Origin: Ypsolopha sequella
Taxonomy: Eukaryota > Arthropoda > Insecta > Lepidoptera > Ypsolophidae
DNA: 64,000 bases
Direction of reading: 5' to 3'
NCBI GenBank assembly: GCA_934047225.1
Contig: OW204012.1
Coordinates: 15,376,001-15,440,000, forward strand
Positions 10,401 to 20,600 of this stretch are shown here, one piece after another (positions within the stretch are counted from its first letter, which is position 1; every line of letters begins with the position of its first letter). Position numbers and translations under genes: made by a program. The notes below the pieces were generated by a model. That model searched no databases. It saw only the letters and a list, made by a program, of their open reading frames with translations, and was not told where the DNA came from.

Positions 10401-11144
10401 TTAAGTTATGCACTTTGTTTTAAATTTGTTTTTCTTGTTAAGGAGTTGAAAATGAAAAAGATCGTGACATTTTATTGCAAACTGTTCTGTTCATTTATAA
10501 ACCTAACTTATACTTTTACTATTGACGTTAATTGCCACAGACCGATATCTTTTTTGCTTTTAACTTCTGAGTAAGAAAAACAAAGTTAAGTTGTCACTAA
10601 CGAGTTAACCTTTCACAATATTCTTGTCACAAGTTATCACTAACGAGTTAACATTTCACAATATTCTTGTCACAAGTTATCACTAACGAGTTAACTTTTC
10701 ACAATATTCTTGTCACAAGTTATCACTAACGAGTTAACTTTTTCACAATATTCTTGTCACAAGTTATCACTAACGAGTTAACTTTTTCACAATATTCTTG
10801 TCACAAGTTATCACTAACGAGTTAACTTGTTTTGTTCTTGTAGAAGTAAATCTCCTGATTTCTGCTGCAGCTTTGAAATCGTTTTCTTTCGTGCGTCTGT
10901 GTTTCACAACCATTTCTTTTTACCTGATGCACAATTCAACCCATTTAAATAGCAATTATTGAAAGGAACCATAAAACTGTAACACGCAATAATGAAAACA
11001 TTAAGTAACATAAATATTTGAATCCACCCTTTCTTGCCGTATATGTCTATGAGTGTATTCAAAGTCTAAGTTACAATGTTGATTGTATTCCAGGGTCTTG
11101 GCCAACTCCCCGGGCAGCCGCCGAACGGTCCGCCGCCGCAATAG
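1380..11144 (+). CDS. da: daughterless (class I bHLH, E-protein), 3' part of the gene
   Basis: Ubiquitous bHLH transcription factor that dimerises with tissue-specific bHLH proteins and binds E-boxes (CANNTG) in the nucleus. Only the C-terminal part is in the window; the first exon seen starts in phase, so more exons lie upstream. My splice model is 1380-1485, then 2406-2495 or 5173-5268, then 9506-9651, 9968-10077 and 11094-11144 (stop TAG). Read in order this gives the basic region (ERRQANN(A/V)RER), then [18 protein letters not shown], helix 2 ([20 protein letters not shown]), the E-protein C-terminal motif [18 protein letters not shown], and a short proline-rich tail. All junctions have GT/AG and matching phases. 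The family call is secure from the bHLH and the motif after it. Odd: the basic-region exon occurs twice. Start of the protein and promoter are not visible. Confidence 0.93.
2081..2195. repeat. Inverted repeat with ~38-bp arms upstream of da exon A
   Basis: Arms 2081-2118 and 2157-2195 (agccctgtgacagctgtc / gctgtcacagggct cores) with a ~38-nt loop. The left arm contains the E-box palindrome CAGCTG. MITE-like; sits in the intron before alternative exon A. Confidence 0.75.
2406..2495 (+). CDS. da: da alternative basic-region exon A (GC-rich, Val variant)
   Basis: 90-bp exon reading [20 protein letters not shown] then [10 protein letters not shown]. It starts after AG at 2404-2405 with the C that completes TAC (Tyr), and ends in AG before gtaagg, which completes an Arg codon with the next exon. 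Compared with exon B it has a two-residue shorter acidic stretch, R for K and V for A in the basic helix, and mostly G or C at third codon positions. Many silent differences from exon B with few amino-acid changes suggest both copies have been kept by selection. The acceptor has a poor pyrimidine tract. An in-frame ATG lies just upstream at 2391, so use as a first exon is also possible. Confidence 0.78.
2771..2974 (+). repeat. 34-bp tandem repeat, 6 copies
   Basis: Copies start at 2771, 2805, 2839, 2873, 2907 and 2941; each carries aaatgacgtgtcagctaaag and atatagctgtgacc. Lies in the intron between da exons A and B. Confidence 0.9.
4118..4761. mobile_element. Foldback element with ~115-120-bp inverted arms between da exons A and B
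   Basis: Left arm ~4118-4235 (agcaatcctag ... gtagtgtgtatttattc ... gggaacc word region) is matched in reverse by ~4638-4761 (tttgggaacctagatgttct ... taggattgct). The 400-bp middle is AT-rich and looks like the tail of another element (repeated atttc words at ~4286). Confidence 0.7.
5173..5268 (+). CDS. da: da alternative basic-region exon B (canonical Ala form)
   Basis: 96-bp exon reading [20 protein letters not shown] then [12 protein letters not shown], the usual Da basic region. It starts after AG at 5171-5172 with T, completing TAT (Tyr) from exon 1380-1485, and ends in AG before gtgagt. Length is a multiple of three and both phases match exon A, so the two are interchangeable. An in-frame ATG at 5075 (after cacaaa) extends the open frame upstream as [10 protein letters not shown]..., and a GC-rich stretch with a gtatgt donor lies at about 4915-4943, so a separate first exon/promoter feeding exon B cannot be excluded. 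Confidence 0.88.
6460..6840. mobile_element. Fragment of a lepidopteran Helitron-like dispersed element
   Basis: Contains gttcgccgggtcagctagta, then gaaaaattcatggttcctgt and a second diverged gaaaaattcacagttcctgt word, followed by actgactgactttgtgccc. These words are typical of abundant non-autonomous elements in Lepidoptera, which I place with Helitrons only tentatively. Confidence 0.4.
7950..8275 (-). mobile_element. Relic of an RTE-like LINE reverse transcriptase 3' end
   Basis: The sequence is collinear with 37984-38465 (ctgtctcccagaggggtagg, ttccgggtacttt, tttggtcagcatac, tttcaggccgcaacg), whose minus strand encodes a degenerate reverse-transcriptase C-terminus. Inactive fragment. Confidence 0.6.
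8641..8760. repeat. GC-rich inverted repeat (MITE-like)
   Basis: Perfect 15-bp arms gcccgcgcggcgtgc (8647-8661) and gcacgccgcgcgggc (8730-8744) around a GT-repeat-containing loop, in otherwise AT-rich DNA. Confidence 0.7.
9270..9419. mobile_element. 150-bp MITE with ttagggtggttctt ends
   Basis: Ends read ttagggtggttctt and aagaaccacccc. A diverged right-end word (caagaaccaccctaa) recurs near 47735. It ends about 85 bp before the da HLH exon. Confidence 0.55.
9506..9651 (+). CDS. da: da exon encoding helix 1 end, loop and helix 2
   Basis: Acceptor ...cattccag, first codon completed as AG|G. Reads [30 protein letters not shown] and [19 protein letters not shown], the near-invariant E-protein HLH dimerisation region. 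It ends after one base of a split Glu codon before gtcagt. 146 bp. Confidence 0.95.
9968..10077 (+). CDS. da: da exon encoding the E-protein C-terminal motif
   Basis: Begins after tctgttccag and completes the Glu codon, reading [20 protein letters not shown] then [15 protein letters not shown]. The [16 protein letters not shown] block is diagnostic of E-proteins (E12/E47, TCF4, TCF12, Da). Donor is gtgtgt, a weak form. 110 bp, ending in phase 0. Confidence 0.92.
10255..10395 (+). repeat. Dispersed AT-rich repeat (inverted copy at 26763-26905)
   Basis: Starts actgatgccgggtccagatc and ends cttttcaaaagtgaatatat; the reverse complement with small changes is in Nog1 intron 13. Lies in the last da intron. 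Confidence 0.65.
10588..10830 (+). repeat. 43-44-bp tandem repeat, ~5.6 copies, in the last da intron
   Basis: Copies start at 10588, 10631, 10674, 10717, 10761 and 10805. The unit contains tatcactaacgagttaac and ttcacaatattcttgtcac; each unit has the palindrome GTTAAC. Confidence 0.9.
11094..11144 (+). CDS. da: da last coding exon
   Basis: Acceptor gattgtattccag, then [16 protein letters not shown] and stop TAG at 11142-11144. Fits in phase 0 to the previous exon. A glycine/proline/glutamine-rich tail is expected for Da, and a GHAQLPQ-like end is known from the fly protein, so the join is plausible although the tail itself is low complexity. Confidence 0.75.
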   Translation, partial: GLGQLPGQPPNGPPPQ

Positions 11145-11210
11145 CGACCCACCACGTTCCCGCACTACGCTCTGCCATAGCCGGGCCTAGTGGGCTCGCC
11201 AAGAGTTATT

Positions 11211-11345
11211 ACTACGGCGCGATTGGTTCACGCTACAGTGCGATTGGTTGACACTACGGCGCGATTGGTTTAGGCTAAGTCGCGATTGGTTCACACTGCG
11301 TCGCGATTGGTTAAAATATGTTAACACTTCGTCGCGGTTTGTTTA
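11211..11345 (+). repeat. 21-bp tandem repeat with CCAAT-box-like core in the da 3' UTR
   Basis: GATTGG recurs at 11221, 11242, 11263, 11284 and 11305, exactly 21 bp apart, within degenerate units like cactacggcgcgattggtt; a decayed sixth follows. It starts about 75 bp after the da stop codon. Confidence 0.85.
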
Positions 11346-13354
11346 AAAGTGGCTAAACACTACGTCAAGTGGGATATAAACTAGTGACAAAGGACTGTAG
11401 CATAGTTATACCCGATTTATAGTTATTTTGACGTAGCTGGACTACTTAAAGTGGATGTAGCTAGCTTTACTACAATATTAATATGTGGTAAGGTAATTTA
11501 ACTTTGTTTTGGTTATATGTGAGAACCATATTGTGCAGAGTTAAACCAGAGTGGAAATGGAATATTTTATAGAACGAGACAACGGTTTTTTTTTCAAGTC
11601 AATTCTAAATTTTATGCCTTTTTTTGTTTTTCCTGCCTTTTTTATTTTGCAATGAGTTTTCTTTCTTGCTTTACGATGTTTTACTAAAGTTTATTATTTA
11701 TTTTTTCAAAACCATTTTTTTTCCAAAAGATACTTTAGTATTGACTTGGAGACGTTCTTCGTTTAATAAATCAAAATGATGGCCAAAATCAGCGCAAATG
11801 TCCCCAAAAAGTGTAAAATGCTGTGCGTAGTGGATATTTTGGACTTTTTTTAGAAAATAAGAGTGTATATTATTAGGGTATATATAGTATAGTTTTATAT
11901 ATTTTATCCCGCCCTCTAGAAAGGAATTGAGATTTTTTAATGAAAATATTAGTTTTTTAATATGAAAAAATCCAAGAAGTGTTCTCGTAAAAGATCTGTA
12001 AAAAATAATATTTTCATTCCAAAATTTTACTTATATGAAATTTATTTAAAAATCATCGCGGTACCGCCATAAGACGTGAGATTGTAATCTATGTCTTAAC
12101 CCAAAGACATAAGGACTAATTCTCTTTTTAACAGACTTTGTATAATATAGGCTTCAAGAATTATATGTATAGTTATAGTTAAAAAAGATATTTTTAACTT
12201 TAATTTTGTCGCTGCCATAAAGCGTAGGCTTCTAGTTTGGACTTGACATTTTAAGTTGGGACGTCCATTTTTTTTATTTGGAGTCCAGTTTTGATAATTA
12301 TTGTAAAAAATCCTATATGTTGTTATAATTTTGTCTCAGTTTTATATACCGTCCTGGGGCTCTACCGCGTAATTCTCATTTGTATCAACTTCAAGCAAAT
12401 GCATGCGAAATTCAACGCGTGCAAAAGAGATGGCATGTTAGGCGGGCGTCGTCGCACGCACGTCAAATTTCAATCTCAAGTTGATGTTGATGAAAATTAG
12501 AATTACGCGGTAGACCCGCTGCATGAAATCTGTTTTTAATCGGGCAAAAACAGAATTTTATTTTTATTTTTTAAATTTTTGATTGCTTGTCAGTAATACA
12601 ATTCTGAAATTGAACTCCAAATGAAAATAACATGTGATTTCTGAATTGTTTTAACGTGGCTGCTAAATACTTATTTGAACGTACTTAAGTTTTTTTCTTT
12701 TTTACTTTTTTTGTACTAAAGATCCAGTGAAAAAGCCGTAAGTTTTTTTTTTAAATGACGTAATCATTCGGGTCCAGGCGATCTACTTTACGTAGTATTA
12801 TATTTTATATTTTTTTCGTAGATATAATTCGGTAGCTATTGATTTTAAAAAGAATTTTCGAGCATAATCAATAATCGTGGTATATTTGTAAATAATGATT
12901 TTAAAAATATTGTTTTTTTTTAAAAGTCGAAGCTCAATATTACGTGGTTGATATATTTTTTAATTATTATTTGGTATTCCGTGACCACCAGTTGGGAATT
13001 ATGCGTGTTGAGTAATAATAAATTATGAGAAATAATAAAATACAACATTGACATGACCTTGCGTATTCTTGACAATTATTTTTTAAAATACATATAATTA
13101 TAATCTTTTGAGTAGTTCGGAATTCGTAGTGTATTATTTTAATTTTCTCGTATATTTCTTTGTCAGAACAATTAGATTTTGTATTAGATCAGTAATCTAC
13201 CCGGATTATGAGTTAAGTACAATTTGGCTAGTTGTTTTGTGTATGCGCACTATGGGTTTCTAGCTATCCGATTAGAAATAATGATAAAACTTTGTATTAT
13301 ATAGAGATAAGGCGATTTTCAACAGATTTTCAAACATCATCAACGTCATAACAT

Positions 13355-13513
13355 TGTCGATTCAATGTAACACGCCTTAACTTATTTGACTGGACTACAC
13401 TTAATTTAAGCGTTCTGTCTTTTTCTTTCTGTATCGAAAAGACAAAGACAGGGTGCTTAAAATAATTTTACTCCTGTCAAATAAGTTTAAGTCGTGTTAC
13501 AGCGAATCGACAC
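13355..13513. mobile_element. 160-bp hairpin MITE
   Basis: Left tgtcgattcaatgtaacacg and right cgtgttacagcgaatcgaca pair along most of the element, with ttatttgac/gtcaaataa further in. Confidence 0.7.
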
Positions 13514-14510
13514 TAGTGTCTGTGTCGGGCGCAGACATATATAATTTTCGAGGTTGCTGAAAAATGACTGAAATTTTGAGATACAGACTTAGGTCATTTT
13601 AACTTTAGGTACAAATTTTGACAAATCATAACAATAGTATCGCTCGATTTCATTTACTCTTCAGTAACCGCGACGAAATAGTTTTTCACAATAAAAGTCT
13701 ATTCAAATACATAAGTGAAAAGTTCAAAATATTTTTTTAGTATTTGTAGGTAATAAGTTTCACACACTTTTTCACCTGTCTGTCCTGTCTATTAGTTAGT
13801 TTAGTTGACATTTTCTTCCATTTAGCGTTAAATTTAAGTTTTTTTATTATTATTATTATTATATAATTTTTTTGTTGTCCTTACGTGTCAGTTCCACGTA
13901 AAATGTATACTTGAGATGACAGTTTTTTTTTAATAATTGGTATGAGTAAAATGTAATTTATTTTGCAATAAAAACTGGATGCTCACGAGATTTTTAAGAA
14001 TGTTTTTAAGATTTTTTAAATGGAGGCACTAGAGATTCTTTAACTGGTCTGTAAACACGAAAATCCTGGAGATTGTGTACAAAATGAGGCTTTTTCCGTT
14101 TTCTTTTTACAAAAGTATGTATTTTTATGTTTTTTGTTATCATTATGTATGTTTTTTACAAACAACAGCCGATTGTATCATAGACATTTGATATTTTCTG
14201 TTCGAAACATAGATATAACTATCTACAGAAAGGTCTAATTATAAAAATGAATAATATTAATTAAATATAAATGTGCCATTTCATTTTGCTAAAAATGTGT
14301 TTTATTTTACCTGCATCGAAACATTTGTAAGTATATTATTATATGTTGAGCTACCTTAAACTGGTGGATCAAGCCAATGAGATCGATTGAAAGTGACCGA
14401 CATAGCCTGCCGAGTCGTTACGTGCAATCCTCCATACAAACGCTGTCGCCACATTTTATGGTGTCTATGGAATGTTATTATAATATTTTAGGCTGAGTAC
14501 ATTAACATTA

Positions 14511-14998
14511 TACAGTATGTCCCTCGTAAAAGTGCACACCCGAAAAGGGGTGCACCTAGACCTTATTTTATCGACAAAAAAATGTTATTTTTCATTTTTA
14601 GAAAATCTTTGTTTTGTAAATTTACGTTTTAAAATTTTTTTTGCCTACCATGGAGACTATGTATAAAATATGTCATAACTTTTGATCTACCGCGAGTAAT
14701 GCAATGAAATAAAACTGTTATAATCCTTAAAAAATAATGTCCCCGTTTCACTATACTTTTATTCCTATTTATCATTGCCTATTCCATTATCTTTCTAACA
14801 AAAAAAAATACAACATTCTATCATAAATACAATATTTTCTACGAGCGGTTAACCAAAGGCACTGCGCTCGCGTCCCATACAAAGATACCCAGGTGGATAA
14901 TTTTTTCAAGATAAAAAAAAAAACTTTGTTTTTGTCGATATATTTAGATCTAGTTTCACCCACTTTCGGGTGTGCACTTTTACGAGGGACACACTGTA
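14511..14998. mobile_element. Non-autonomous Tc1/mariner-like element, ~485 bp
   Basis: Terminal inverted repeats tacagtatgtccctcgtaaa (then agtgcacaccc) and gggtgtgcactt (then ttacgagggacacactgta), flanked by TA on both sides as expected for a TA target. No transposase frame. Confidence 0.75.
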
Positions 14999-16099
14999 TA
15001 TGTCTGTCTTTAAGTCGAACTAAAAATCGAGTAAAATCTTAACAACAAACCCCAAATACGTAAATTTAGCGGTTTTTTACCAAAAGTGGAGCCGAATGTG
15101 CTTTTATTGTTTTAGATAAAATAAAAAAAAACGGTTCAAACATCGAAAATGTTATCTAGATTAATAATAACCAAAAATAATGTTTGAAAACGTCCACAGT
15201 CTTGCCAATAGGTGGTTTCTCCTGAAACGAGTTTTCAGTTTTGCGCCGGTGACGAAATCGGCACGATTGTATTGTCCTCTCAAGTTTCATGGAGCGTGCA
15301 CCATATAGCAAAATGAAACAGCATGACATTTGGCCACGCCCACAACTAAGTTGTTCGCGTCATGACGACCATCCTTAAGACGTAGTATTGTATTCTGTAG
15401 TTAAAGCGAACTATTTATTTATAATTGAATACCGAAAGTATTAGAATATTATACATTTCTTTTACTCTACTGATTACATATCAATGGTATATTTAATTAT
15501 CTAGTTCTCAGAAATTAGTAATCTGTTTTTGAAAAAATCGATTGTTATTTCAATTATAATTTGTGATTTATTAGTCTTATAGAATTTGTTTTAATTTCGA
15601 CACATTTTGAATTACTTGAAATTCGAATTTTCAATTTGAGGGGGTGAGGTACGGGGGAGGAGGGACTTTCGTGTGGACCCCGAGGGGGTGAGAAAGAACT
15701 GGGGGAAGTATTATCGTGTGGAATAACTCATACTGTTATACCTTCGTTGTTTATTAATGTTTGATTTTGTTTTACTAGAAATTCGCATTTTTTGAATAAA
15801 CAGGATGACTTTGATTGATACAGCCAAATTCATAGTGGAGACTTTCTAAGTGATAAACTGATTTAACAAGGTTCAATGACTTTTTCTAAATTTAGACTTT
15901 ATAAACTAATTTTTATTATGTTTTTGAATAAACACAATTATGATCCACTTTTGATGAAACCAAAACTTAATAACATATAGGTACAAGACTTCTCTAACTT
16001 CTGATAAAAGGTTCCATAATAGGTATAAATACGATTACAATAAAATTTTATACGAGTTCAACTATTTTGCCCCACTAGTTCAACTCTGAAATGGATATG

Positions 16100-16190
16100 T
16101 ACAGTGGAGACCACATCATCTTGTTTCAAGTAAGACACATTGGACTTTGTACCTATCTTAAGTAAGTTACTTGATGCGGTCTCCACTGTA
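16100..16190. mobile_element. Short hairpin MITE, ~90 bp
   Basis: Ends tacagtggagaccacatcat and gatgcggtctccactgta; TACAGTGG-type ends suggest a mariner-like family. Confidence 0.6.
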
Positions 16191-17238
16191 CTAAGTTGAA
16201 TTACTGGGAAAAAAAAGTCTTAGTTGAACGGTGGAATTAGTGGGAATAAGTCGAAATTAAATATGGTGTAAGAGCAACTTCCGGTTACCTTATGGGTCAT
16301 TAATAATTAAAACATCTGTTTTGTACAACTTCTTTATTACATATTTTTACATAAATAGTATAATCCACTGCAGTTGTCTTTTCATAATAATAATTAACGG
16401 GTACACTATCGGTCGCGGAAAAGACAATAAAACAGAAACTGTTGTCGACAAAAGATAAATGGTACTTCAACTTATCATAATTACACCAATACTGTTAGCA
16501 CAAAACTTGTAGCAAATGTCTGTTAACGAAAATATATGTTTTATAGCTAAATCCATCGTTTGGGTACTCTAGATATGATAAAAGTGCATTACAAAATAGA
16601 AAATATCAATTTGAAACAAATTTCAACTAAAACTTTGTAAAATATTCTTCGGGCCAGCCAGGATGTGAACCTGCGAGCTCTGTTAACTCTCGCAATGCCT
16701 GATCGGGCACTCGGATACTGTTCCCTATTTAATTTTTGGCAATATCGTAACTGGTAAGTTAATCATCATATTTAGAATAATTTTTAACGACGATTTGCTA
16801 CTTACGGCAGTGAAAAATACTTTCAGTCAGTGACAGCTCATTCAGCAGGACACAAGACTCGATAAAATTATCAAAATTCTATTGCCAATGTTTTCAGTAC
16901 CTTCCTACATAGTAAACGAATTTGGCTGTTCACTTTACACTCGAAAAACCACTCAACGTGCCCATATACATTAATTTCATGTATTGTGCAAACAGTACAG
17001 GCATCTAAATATAATGTATCTTTAAATTAAACCACACAAGGTACTGATCATACTCAGCAACTGTCCTAAAGAAACGTAATATGTAATTGCAGAAATGAAT
17101 AATATTTTCACATCTCTACTAATTTTGAAAACTTATTATAATATATATTATTGGGGTCTACTGCGATCAATTTTTACCTTTTTTACGAAAAGGGACCCGA
17201 TGTGTACGAAACACGAGTTTACAGTTATATTTTGAACA

Positions 17239-17498
17239 CCTAGTCGTTCGGCGAGAGTTGATAAAAACAAACTTAAAGCAAGGTTTCTAATAAACTCATT
17301 ACAAATTGCGGCCGAACGACACATTCGAAGCGTATTCCATCGCCCGCCCGGCCTCGCGCTTGACAACAGTTGCGAGCCTCGTACCACAAAACTCTGTGCG
17401 TGCGGGAATCAGCGACGCCCGACACACAGATTGCGATATTTAAGTGACAGTCGCTATTGCGAGACGTTTTCATAATATTTATCAACTCTCGCCGAACA
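17239..17498. mobile_element. Foldback element next to the Nog1 3' end
   Basis: Arms gttcggcgagagttgataaa (left) and tatcaactctcgccgaac (right) enclose 260 bp with a GC-richer core (gcccgcccggcctcgcgctt). Confidence 0.55.
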
Positions 17499-17664
17499 GA
17501 CTTGAGGTACTGTGGATATTGTATAGGCAGGGCCAATTCTTTTTTTAATTTTCTCGTTTATGTTTCTATTGAAAAATCGTTCAGTATGATTATGTGAAAC
17601 TTATTAAAAGATACCAGTACATTTCCAGTACATATATAATATCCGAAGTAATATATAAACGGTT

Positions 17665-20600
17665 TTATCTCCGGTCGGTCTTCCCGACGCCTCGCTTGCC
17701 AGAGAAGAGATGCTTCGGCATTTTGGTACCGATGAATCTGTCGGCTTCTCCCTTGAGTCCCATCCTCTTGGTCTTCTTGGCGATGGCCACGTGAGCCATC
17801 TTCTTGGCTCGCCTTTGCATCTGTTGGGGAAAAAGAAGGGTTATTTTTATGGTGCTGTTGTTTTAAATGAACTATAAGGGGAAAAAGTTTTTGATACAGT
17901 GTAAGAAGCAACATTTTCGGATTCACTGTCAGGGACAACTGTCTCTGAGGCAACTGTTTTGGATACATTGCAAAGGGCAACAGTTTTAGATAAACTATAA
18001 GGGACAAAAGTTTTAAATACACTGTAAGGTGCAACAGTTTTAGATACACTGTTAGAGGCAACAGTTTCATATACACTGTTAGAGGCAAAAGTTTTAGATA
18101 CACTGTAAGGGGAAACAGTTTTAGTTACTCTGTTAGGGGCAACAGTTTTAGATACACTGTTAGAGGCAACAGTTTCATATACACTGTTAGAGGCAAAAGT
18201 TTTAGATACACTGTAAGGGGAAACAGTTTTAGTTACTCTGTTAGGGGCAACAGTTTTAGATAAACTGTCAGGGGAAACGGGCAACCGATTTAAATAGACC
18301 GTTAGGGGCAACAGTTTTTGATACAATGTAATGAGCAACACTGTTAGAATCAAACGTTTTAGATACACTGTAGTGGGCAACAGTTTTTGATACAATGTAA
18401 TGAGCAACACTGTTAGAATCAAAAGTTTTAGATACACTGCCGTGGGCAACAGTTTTTGATACAATGTAATGAGCAACACTGTTAGAATCAAAAGTTTTAG
18501 ATACACTGTAGTGGGCAACAGTTTTTGATACAATGTAATGAGCAACACTGTTAGAATCAAAAGTTTTAGATACACTGTAGTGGGCAACAGTTTTTGATAC
18601 AATGTAATGAGCAACAATGTTAGAATCAAAAGTTTTAGATACACTGTAGTGGGCAACAGTTTTTGATACAATGTAATGAGCAACACTGTTAGAATCAAAA
18701 GTTTTAGATACACTGTAGTGGGCAACAGTTTTTGATACAATGTAATGAGCAACACTGTTAGAATCAAAAGTTTTAGATACACTGTAGTGGGCAACAGTTT
18801 TTGATACAATGTAATGAGCAACACTGTTAGAATCAAAAGTTTTAGATACACTGTAGTGGGCAACAGTTTTTGATACAATGTAATGAGCAACACTGTTAGA
18901 ATCAAAAGTTTTAGATACACTGTAGTGGGCAACAGTTTTTGATACAATGTAATGAGCAACACTGTTAGAATCAAAAGTTTTAGATACACTGTAGTGGGCA
19001 ACAGTTTTTGATACAATGTAATGAGCAACACTGTTAGAATCAAAAGTTTTAGATACACTGTAGTGGGCAACAGTTTTTGATACAATGTAATGAGCAACAC
19101 TGTTAGAATCAAAAGTTTTAGATACACTGTAGTGGGCAACAGTTTTTGATACAATGTAATGAGCAACACTGTTAGAATCAAAAGTTTTAGATACACTGTA
19201 GTGGGCAACAGTTTTTGATACAATGTAATGAGCAACACTGTTAGAATCAAAAGTTTTAGATACACTGTAGTGGGCAACAGTTTTTGATACAATGTAATGA
19301 GCAACACTGTTAGAATCAAAAGTTTTAGATACACTGTAGTGGGCAACAGTTTTTGATACAATGTAATGAGCAACACTGTTAGAATCAAAAGTTTTAGATA
19401 CACTGTAGTGGGCAACAGTTTTTGATACAATGTAATGAGCAACACTGTTATAATCAAAAGTTTTAGATACACTGTAGTGGGCAACAGTTTTTGATACAAT
19501 GTAATGAGCAACACTGTTAGAATCAAAAGTTTTAGATACACTGTAGTGGGCAACAGTTTTTGATACAATGTAATGAGCAACACTGTTAGAATCAAAAGTT
19601 TTAGATACACTGTAGTGGGCAACAGTTTTTGATACAATGTAATGAGCAACACTGTTAGAATCAAAAGTTTTAGATACACTGTAGTGGGCAACAGTTTTTG
19701 ATACAATGTAATGAGCAACACTGTTAGAATCAAAAGTTTTAGATACACTGTAGTGGGCAACAGTTTTTGATACAATGTAATGAGCAACACTGTTAGAATC
19801 AAAAGTTTTAGATACACTGTAGTGGGCAACAGTTTTTGATACAATGTAATGAGCAACACTGTTAGAATCAAAAGTTTTAGATACACTGTAGTGGGCAACA
19901 GTTTTTGATACAATGTAATGAGCAACACTGTTAGAATCAAAAGTTTTAGATACACTGTAGTGGGCAACAGTTTTTGATACAATGTAATGAGCAACACTGT
20001 TAGAATCAAAAGTTTTAGATACACTGTAGTGGGCAACAGTTTTTGATACAATGTAATGAGCAACACTGTTAGAATCAAAAGTTTTAGATACACTGTAGTG
20101 GGCAACAGTTTTTGATACAATGTAATGAGCAACACTGTTAGAATCAAAAGTTTTAGATACACTGTAGTGGGCAACAGTTTTTGATACAATGTAATGAGCA
20201 ACACTGTTAGAATCAAAAGTTTTAGATACACTGTAGTGGGCAACAGTTTTTGATACAATGTAATGAGCAACACTGTTAGAATCAAAAGTTTTAGATACAC
20301 TGTAGTGGGCAACAGTTTTTGATACAATGTAATGAGCAACACTGTTAGAATCAAAAGTTTTAGATACACTGTAGTGGGCAACAGTTTTTGATACAATGTA
20401 ATGAGCAACACTGTTAGAATCAAAAGTTTTAGATACACTGTAGTGGGCAACAGTTTTTGATACAATGTAATGAGCAACACTGTTAGAATCAAAAGTTTTA
20501 GATACACTGTAGTGGGCAACAGTTTTTGATACAATGTAATGAGCAACACTGTTAGAATCAAAAGTTTTAGATACACTGTAGTGGGCTGTTCCAGTTACAC

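Larger units (their letters stand above)
11145..17664. other. Long AT-rich non-coding stretch: da 3' UTR and intergenic DNA between converging genes
   Basis: No credible coding sequence on either strand. It begins with da 3' UTR sequence, including a 21-bp tandem repeat, and has candidate AATAAA signals at 11765-11770 and 13967-13972; which is used cannot be told. Several foldback elements are annotated separately. The end is the Nog1 stop codon, so da and Nog1 converge tail to tail here. Confidence 0.6.
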
